A DNA stretch of 64,000 nt. Source: Blautia pseudococcoides (GTDB taxonomy: Bacteria; Bacillota; Clostridia; Lachnospirales; Lachnospiraceae). Under the pieces are notes generated by a model. It ran no database searches. It saw only the letters and a program-made list of their open reading frames with translations, and was not told the DNA's origin. The stretch is from positions 1,145,001 to 1,209,000 of the forward strand of contig NZ_CP015405.2 of NCBI RefSeq assembly GCF_001689125.2, given 5' to 3'. The position numbers and the translations under genes were made by a program. Below, one piece after another: positions 59,930 through 64,000 of this stretch (its first letter is position 1; the number at the start of each line of letters is the position of its first letter).

Positions 59930-61570
59930 TTATAATTGGCCGCTTAGGGTTTTTAGGGGGTCTTCGGGGGTGGGGGTGGTTAGGTTCAGGTCGTCGAAGA
60001 GGGAGAGCTGGCGGTAGGTTTGGGGGTGGTCCAGGGACCAGCTGGTCTTTTGGTCGGTGGAGGTGAGCTGGCGGGTGATGAAGTCCTCTTCGATGGGGGT
60101 GCGGTAGAGCATTTTACCGCTGCAGGTGATGAAGTATTGGGCGCGTTTTAGGACGACGCCCAGTTTTTTTAGGGCTGGGAAATCCAGACGGTTGGTCCGG
60201 CGGGCCTGGACGATCCGATAGGCGGATTTGTTGCCCAGGCCGGGGACTTTCAGCAGGTCTTCATAAGATGCAGTCTGGATCTCAATGGGAAACAGCTCCA
60301 GGTGGCGCAGGGCCCAGTCACATTTGGGGTCCAGGAGAATGTTGAAGTTAGGGCGGCCGGGGTCTAAAAGGTCCTCTGCATGGAAACCGTAAAAACGCAG
60401 AAGCCAGTCTGCCTGGTACAGACGGTGTTCTCTTAGGAGGGGCGGGGCTGTGTCCAGGGAGGGAAGGCTGGAGTCTTCGTTCAGCGGAACATAGGCGGAA
60501 AAGAAGACACGTTTTAAATCAAACTGCTGATACAGGGATTGGGTCACCTGTAAGAGCTGGTAGTCGTTTTCCGGGGTGGCGCCGATGATCATCTGGGTGC
60601 TCTGGCCTGCAGGGACAAAGGAGCGGCTTTGGGCCGCAGGCAGGGCGGGGGCATCCTGGCGGAAATAGAAGGACGGACTTCCCGTAAAGGAAGAGGGCGT
60701 AGTCATGTTCCGGGAGGCGGAAGGGCGGATGACGGAGGAGGTTACCGTGGTTTCCGTATTTCCTGACGGTAGTGAAGGCGCAGGGGTGGCGGAATGCGGA
60801 ACGGCAGAGGCCAGAGGACCGTTTAAAGATCCGGAGCGGGAAGTGCCGGTGATGGTGTCCTGCGTTTCTTTTTTTGTTTTGAAGATGGAATTGGGGAGGT
60901 AGCGGTTGGCGCTGCTTCGTTCCATCTGGGCAGACTTGCCGATGGAAAGGCGGTAGTCTGTGATGCCGTGCTGAATTTGTTTGATAGGCTTTAGTATGTT
61001 TTCATGGCTTTTTCCGGGAGCCAGGGCCTGGAGGGATTCTCTGGTGGGAAGTTCCATGTTGACACTCATGCGGTCAGCCAGATAGCCTATCTGTTCGATG
61101 ATTTCCGGGGCGGCTCCGGGGACAGCTTTGGCGTGGATATAGCCGCGGAAATGGTATTTGGTGCGCAGCAGGTAAAGGCTCCGGTACATAAGCTCCATAG
61201 TATAGGTGGGATTCTTTACTACGCCGGAGCTGAGGAAGAGGCCTTCTATATAGTTTCTTTTATAAAATTCCACGGTGAGACTGCAGATTTCGTCCGGGGT
61301 GAAGGTGGTGCGTACCTTATCGTTGGAACGGCGGTTCAGACAGTATTTGCAGTCATAGATGCACTCATTGGATAATAGTATTTTTAAAAGGGAGATACAG
61401 CGTCCGTCGGAGGCAAAGCTGTGGCAGATACCGGCAGCTACGGAATTGCCCAGACTGCCCTTTTCCCCGCGGCGGTCAGAGCCGCTGGAGGTACAGGCCA
61501 CATCGTATTTGGCTGCGTCGGATAATATTTTCAGTTTTTCTTCCAGAGTCAGGGATGATGATAAGTACAT
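59930..61570 (-). CDS. TIGR03916 putative DNA modification/repair radical SAM protein with Ser/Thr/Pro insert
   Basis: A 546-residue protein. The radical SAM cluster is Cys70, Cys74 and Cys77 (CIYDCKYC). Residues 105-220 continue the barrel (GLFLSSGVVKNPTYTMELMY, then AKAVPGAAPEIIEQ). Residues about 222-317 are a low-complexity Ser/Thr/Pro/Ala stretch, which relatives of about 410-420 residues lack. The barrel resumes at FVPAGQSTQMIIGATPEND, and the C-terminus has a helix-hairpin-helix DNA-binding motif (VPGLGNKSAYRIVQARR near residue 445). The ATG at 61570 has GGAAGGA upstream. The LexA box in its promoter supports a DNA-damage role. Confidence 0.88.
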   Translation of the reverse strand: MYLSSSLTLEEKLKILSDAAKYDVACTSSGSDRRGEKGSLGNSVAAGICHSFASDGRCISLLKILLSNECIYDCKYCLNRRSNDKVRTTFTPDEICSLTVEFYKRNYIEGLFLSSGVVKNPTYTMELMYRSLYLLRTKYHFRGYIHAKAVPGAAPEIIEQIGYLADRMSVNMELPTRESLQALAPGKSHENILKPIKQIQHGITDYRLSIGKSAQMERSSANRYLPNSIFKTKKETQDTITGTSRSGSLNGPLASAVPHSATPAPSLPSGNTETTVTSSVIRPSASRNMTTPSSFTGSPSFYFRQDAPALPAAQSRSFVPAGQSTQMIIGATPENDYQLLQVTQSLYQQFDLKRVFFSAYVPLNEDSSLPSLDTAPPLLREHRLYQADWLLRFYGFHAEDLLDPGRPNFNILLDPKCDWALRHLELFPIEIQTASYEDLLKVPGLGNKSAYRIVQARRTNRLDFPALKKLGVVLKRAQYFITCSGKMLYRTPIEEDFITRQLTSTDQKTSWSLDHPQTYRQLSLFDDLNLTTPTPEDPLKTLSGQL

Positions 61571-61606
61571 AGTGATCAAATCCTTCCGAATGTATGTTCT
61601 GATTAT

Positions 61607-61635
61607 AGAATAGCACAGCGGCAAAAATGTGTCAA
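61607..61635 (-). promoter_or_regulatory. Promoter of the TIGR03916-TIGR03915 operon
   Basis: On the - strand, TTGACA (61635-61630) and TATTCT (61612-61607) are separated by 17 bases. Confidence 0.82.
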
Positions 61636-61647
61636 GAACAAATGTTC
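61636..61647. promoter_or_regulatory. LexA (SOS) box
   Basis: GAACAAATGTTC is a perfect GAAC-N4-GTTC, the Firmicutes LexA consensus, directly abutting the -35 box of the repair operon. Bound LexA would block the promoter. Confidence 0.82.
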
Positions 61648-61661
61648 GGCATTGGCATTTT

Positions 61662-61869
61662 TGTTACTATTCACGTTACGGTTCACAGGCAATGTTCCGG
61701 GAGGTGTTTTCCAAAAGCAGCGCCTAAATGCAATTCCTTGCATTTTGTACCTTAAAGGGCAGAACTGTGCATCGCGAAGCGTGTTACTGCGCAAAGAGTT
61801 ACGTTTTTAATATACTGCCAACAGTAACCTATTCACGACACTACGTTTTTCAGGGCTGTGATAGTAACG
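61662..61869. repeat. Possible small inverted-repeat element in the TIGR03916-spoIVA gap
   Basis: GTTACTATTCACG at 61662-61674 is matched in inverted orientation by CTGTGATAGTAACG near 61856-61869. Further copies of GTTAC/GTAAC and CTATTCACG lie between (about 61784, 61802, 61822). About 208 bp, no open frame. Could be a MITE-like or degenerate intergenic repeat. Confidence 0.4.
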
Positions 61870-61886
61870 TTTTTTTGAAAGAAAGG

Positions 61887-61915
61887 GAATATCTGAGGGG
61901 CCGGGAGCATATAAT
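61887..61915 (+). promoter_or_regulatory. Sigma-E-like mother-cell promoter of spoIVA
   Basis: GAATATC at 61887-61893 and CATATAAT at 61908-61915 are separated by 14 bases. They match six of seven and seven of eight positions of the Bacillus sigma-E consensus. Confidence 0.7.
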
Positions 61916-61942
61916 TTAGCAGTACGATAAGGGGGTATTTTC

Positions 61943-63412
61943 ATGGATACATATAACATTTATAAAGACATACAAGCCCGCACCAGAGGAGAAATTTACA
62001 TAGGGGTAGTGGGACCGGTACGGACGGGAAAGTCCACGTTCGTCCGCCGTTTTATGGAGCTGGCGGCACTGCCCAACATGGAAGAGACAGCACAGAAAGA
62101 GGTAAGGGACCAGCTTCCTTTGAGCGGTTCCGGAAAACTGATCACCACCGTGGAGCCAAAATTCATTCCAAAAGATGCCGCTAAAATTAAGATCGGCGAT
62201 GATATGACTGCGAAAATACGTCTTATTGACTGTGTGGGGTATATGGTGCCCGATGCGGCGGGAAATATGGAGGACGGCAAGGAGCGTATGGTGAAGACGC
62301 CCTGGTTCGGCTATGAGATACCTTTCCATCAGGCAGCGGAGACAGGCACAAAAAAGGTGATCGAGGAACACTCCAACATCGGCCTGGTCATCACATGTGA
62401 CGGCTCTTTTGGAGAGATTCCCAGGAATAATTACATAGAGAGTGAGGAGAAAACCGTTGCCGAGCTAAAAAAAGCGGGAAAGCCGTTTTTGATTCTGGTA
62501 AATTCCCAGAAGCCCTACAAGGAGGAGACACTTGCTTTGTGTGAGGAGCTGAAACAGAAGTACCAGGCAGGTGTCCTGAGTGTAAACTGTGAGCAGCTCC
62601 GCAGGGACGACGTGACAAGGATCATGGAAAAGGTGTTATATGAGTTCCCTATTGTGCAGATGGAATTTTTTATTCCGAAATGGGTGGAAATCCTTCCCAC
62701 AGACCATTACCTGAAAGCGGAACTGCTAAGCTGTATCCGGGAACTTATGGGGAACATGAAATATGTGAAGGATGCCACCAGGGATAAGATGGTCCTCAAG
62801 TCCCAGTATGTGCGCAATCTGGTACCGGAAGCCCTGGATCTGTCCACCGGCAAAGTGCGGATACGGGTGGATATGGATGAGAACTGGTATTATGCAGTTC
62901 TAAGCGAAATGACCGGAGTTTCTATTTCAGATGAGTATGAGCTGATCCACACCATGCAGGAGCTGGCGAAGATGAAGGAAGAATATGTGAAGGTGCGTGA
63001 AGCAATCTCCTCTGTCAGGGGTAAAGGCTACGGTGTGGTGACTCCCGATAAATCGGAGATCAGGCTGGAAGAACCCATGGTTATCAAACAGGGCAGCAAA
63101 TACGGCGTGAAGATCAAATCAGTCAGCCCGTCCATCCATATGATACGGGCCAATATTGAGACAGAGATCGCACCCATCGTGGGTAGTGAGGAGCAGGCAA
63201 AAGATCTGATCGAATATATCAAGAACAGTGATGAACGGCAGGAGAGCATCTGGCAGACCAATATTTTTGGCAAATCCATCGGACAGCTGGTGGAGGACGG
63301 CATTCACACCAAGCTGGTGCAGATCAGTGATGAGAGCCAGGTAAAACTTCAGGATACCATGCAGAAAATTGTCAATGACAGCAAAGGTGGGATGGTCTGC
63401 ATCATCATCTGA
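61943..63412 (+). CDS. spoIVA: Stage IV sporulation protein A (spore coat ATPase)
   Basis: A 489-residue cytoskeletal ATPase that polymerises on the forespore and forms the base of the spore coat. Walker A is GPVRTGKST near residue 24; LIDCVGYMVPDA near residue 94 is the Walker B region; LVNSQKP near residue 187 is a GTPase-like G4 position. The middle domain (about 240-420) and a C-terminal polymerisation domain follow. Length equals the 492-residue Bacillus protein closely. ATG after AAGGGGG. It lies behind a sigma-E-like promoter, as expected for mother-cell expression, and shows that the organism or its recent ancestor sporulates. Confidence 0.96.
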   Translation: MDTYNIYKDIQARTRGEIYIGVVGPVRTGKSTFVRRFMELAALPNMEETAQKEVRDQLPLSGSGKLITTVEPKFIPKDAAKIKIGDDMTAKIRLIDCVGYMVPDAAGNMEDGKERMVKTPWFGYEIPFHQAAETGTKKVIEEHSNIGLVITCDGSFGEIPRNNYIESEEKTVAELKKAGKPFLILVNSQKPYKEETLALCEELKQKYQAGVLSVNCEQLRRDDVTRIMEKVLYEFPIVQMEFFIPKWVEILPTDHYLKAELLSCIRELMGNMKYVKDATRDKMVLKSQYVRNLVPEALDLSTGKVRIRVDMDENWYYAVLSEMTGVSISDEYELIHTMQELAKMKEEYVKVREAISSVRGKGYGVVTPDKSEIRLEEPMVIKQGSKYGVKIKSVSPSIHMIRANIETEIAPIVGSEEQAKDLIEYIKNSDERQESIWQTNIFGKSIGQLVEDGIHTKLVQISDESQVKLQDTMQKIVNDSKGGMVCIII

Positions 63413-63464
63413 CAGAACTTCTTTTTACATTGACTTTTCCTAGGGAAAATTATATAATTACAAC

Positions 63465-63605
63465 AGTGATTATATGACCCGGAAACGTTACGGAAGCAGG
63501 TGAAATTCCTGTGCAAGTCCGTTACTGTACAGCCAGATACGTGCGGAGCCGGAGATGGGGACGTCTGCGGCAACCGGACAGTTCAAGACAACAGGATAAG
63601 TGTAT
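63465..63605 (+). promoter_or_regulatory. Cobalamin riboswitch upstream of cbiD
   Basis: The leader carries the cobalamin-element pattern: GGAAGCAGGTGAAATTCCTG at 63492-63511, then CAAGTCCGTTACTGTA, the GCCAGATACG B12-box region at 63533-63542, and CGGAGCCGGAG. About 115 bases lie between its end and the cbiD start. It should repress the biosynthetic operon when B12 is plentiful. Exact borders are approximate. Confidence 0.82.
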
Positions 63606-63720
63606 CATTTTTATTCTGCTGCAGCCCAAAAGAGAAGGAATCCGTTGTCAGTTTTCTGGCAGCGGTTTTTATTTTAGAAGGAAAAGCGGCAGACTTTGGC
63701 CGATTCGGAGACATGTACAT

Positions 63721-64000
63721 ATGACACATAAGACTGGTTTGGAAGACTATTACATTATCAGGAATAATAAGAAAATGCGTTTTGGCTACACTACCGGAAC
63801 ATGTGCAGCCGCGGCTTCTAAAGCTGCAGCCCAGATGCTTTTGTCAGGAGAGGAGATCCGGGAGATCCCTTTTTTGACGCCAAAAGGGATTCTGCTGAAT
63901 CTGGAGGTTGGGCAAATTGAAAAGGGGGAGGATCATGTATCCTGCGCCGTGCGTAAGGATGCGGGAGATGATCCGGATATGACGGATGGCCTGGAGATTT
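63721..64000 (+). CDS. cbiD: Cobalt-precorrin-5B (C1)-methyltransferase CbiD, cut by window end
   Basis: The first 93 codons of CbiD, an enzyme of the anaerobic cobalamin pathway. The family start is clear: MRFGYTTGTCAAAASKAA from 63775, then LTPKGILLNLEV and the CAVRKDAGDDPDMTDG that marks CbiD. The start is taken as the ATG at 63721, with GGAG ten bases upstream, giving an 18-residue lead before the conserved part. The frame is open to the right edge. Behind the cobalamin riboswitch, it probably opens a cbi operon that supplies the corrinoid for AcsCD. Confidence 0.9.
   Translation, partial: MTHKTGLEDYYIIRNNKKMRFGYTTGTCAAAASKAAAQMLLSGEEIREIPFLTPKGILLNLEVGQIEKGEDHVSCAVRKDAGDDPDMTDGLEI

Noticed and set aside
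1..64000. tRNA, rRNA or CRISPR arrays
   Set aside because: Looked for cloverleaf features, conserved rRNA stretches and regularly spaced direct repeats; none was found.

Overview
The window is a 64 kb piece of chromosome from a Gram-positive, spore-forming, acetogenic member of the Lachnospiraceae, most likely Blautia or a close relative. The evidence is a complete acetyl-CoA synthase/CO dehydrogenase cluster with folate C1 genes, spoIVA, sortase B and LCP wall proteins, a Firmicutes-type rplS-lepB-rbgA-rnhB block, and THF and cobalamin riboswitches. The genus is inferred; no rRNA is present.

Region 1 (1-9.3 kb) is an AT-rich exopolysaccharide locus on the + strand: hexapeptide acyltransferase (cut by the left edge), three glycosyltransferases, a Wzy-like polymerase, a broken second acyltransferase, a pyruvyl-transferase-family protein, a ferredoxin/F420-dehydrogenase-like protein and a Wzx flippase. 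Two separate runs of ten G sit inside genes here and suggest slipped-strand variation. The locus ends in remnants of IS3-type and IS66-type transposases (9.29-10.37 kb). Two C-rich orphan genes (10.5-11.6 kb) follow.

Region 2 (11.7-22.9 kb) is envelope assembly: a secreted proline/alanine-rich protein, the tyrosine phosphatase/kinase/Wzz control module, sortase B, an LCP ligase and a small surface protein with an SPKTG sorting signal that is the likely sortase B substrate. It continues with rfbB, rfbD and rfbA (no rfbC in the window), a MerR-methyltransferase fusion and a VanZ-like protein. The rfbB promoter has a 19-bp spacer carrying a dyad, as MerR-family regulators use.

Region 3 (22.9-42.9 kb) is mostly housekeeping: rplS, a LepB homologue lacking the catalytic serine, rbgA, rnhB, yraN, pgeF, a coiled-coil/3D-domain cell-wall protein, prs (- strand), a DUF512 radical SAM protein, der, plsY, gpsA, a MacAB-like ABC export operon behind a perfect 8+8 operator, an aldo/keto reductase (- strand) and sbcDC.

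Region 4 (42.9-58.8 kb) is the Wood-Ljungdahl cluster: a His-rich putative nickel protein, cooT, metF, cooC-like ATPase, cooS, second cooC-like ATPase, acsB, acsD, acsC, acsE, acsV, a DUF3786 gene, THF riboswitch plus folT, fchA and folD. MetF makes methyl-THF, AcsE moves the methyl to the AcsCD corrinoid protein, CooS supplies CO, AcsB builds acetyl-CoA, AcsV reactivates the corrinoid, and the CooC/CooT/His-rich proteins probably deliver nickel. FolD lacks the two cyclohydrolase residues, which fits the presence of FchA.

Region 5 (58.8-64 kb) holds a - strand pair of putative DNA repair proteins (TIGR03916/TIGR03915) behind a promoter with a perfect LexA box, then spoIVA with a sigma-E-like promoter, and finally a cobalamin riboswitch and the start of cbiD, running off the right edge. 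No tRNA, rRNA or CRISPR array was seen.
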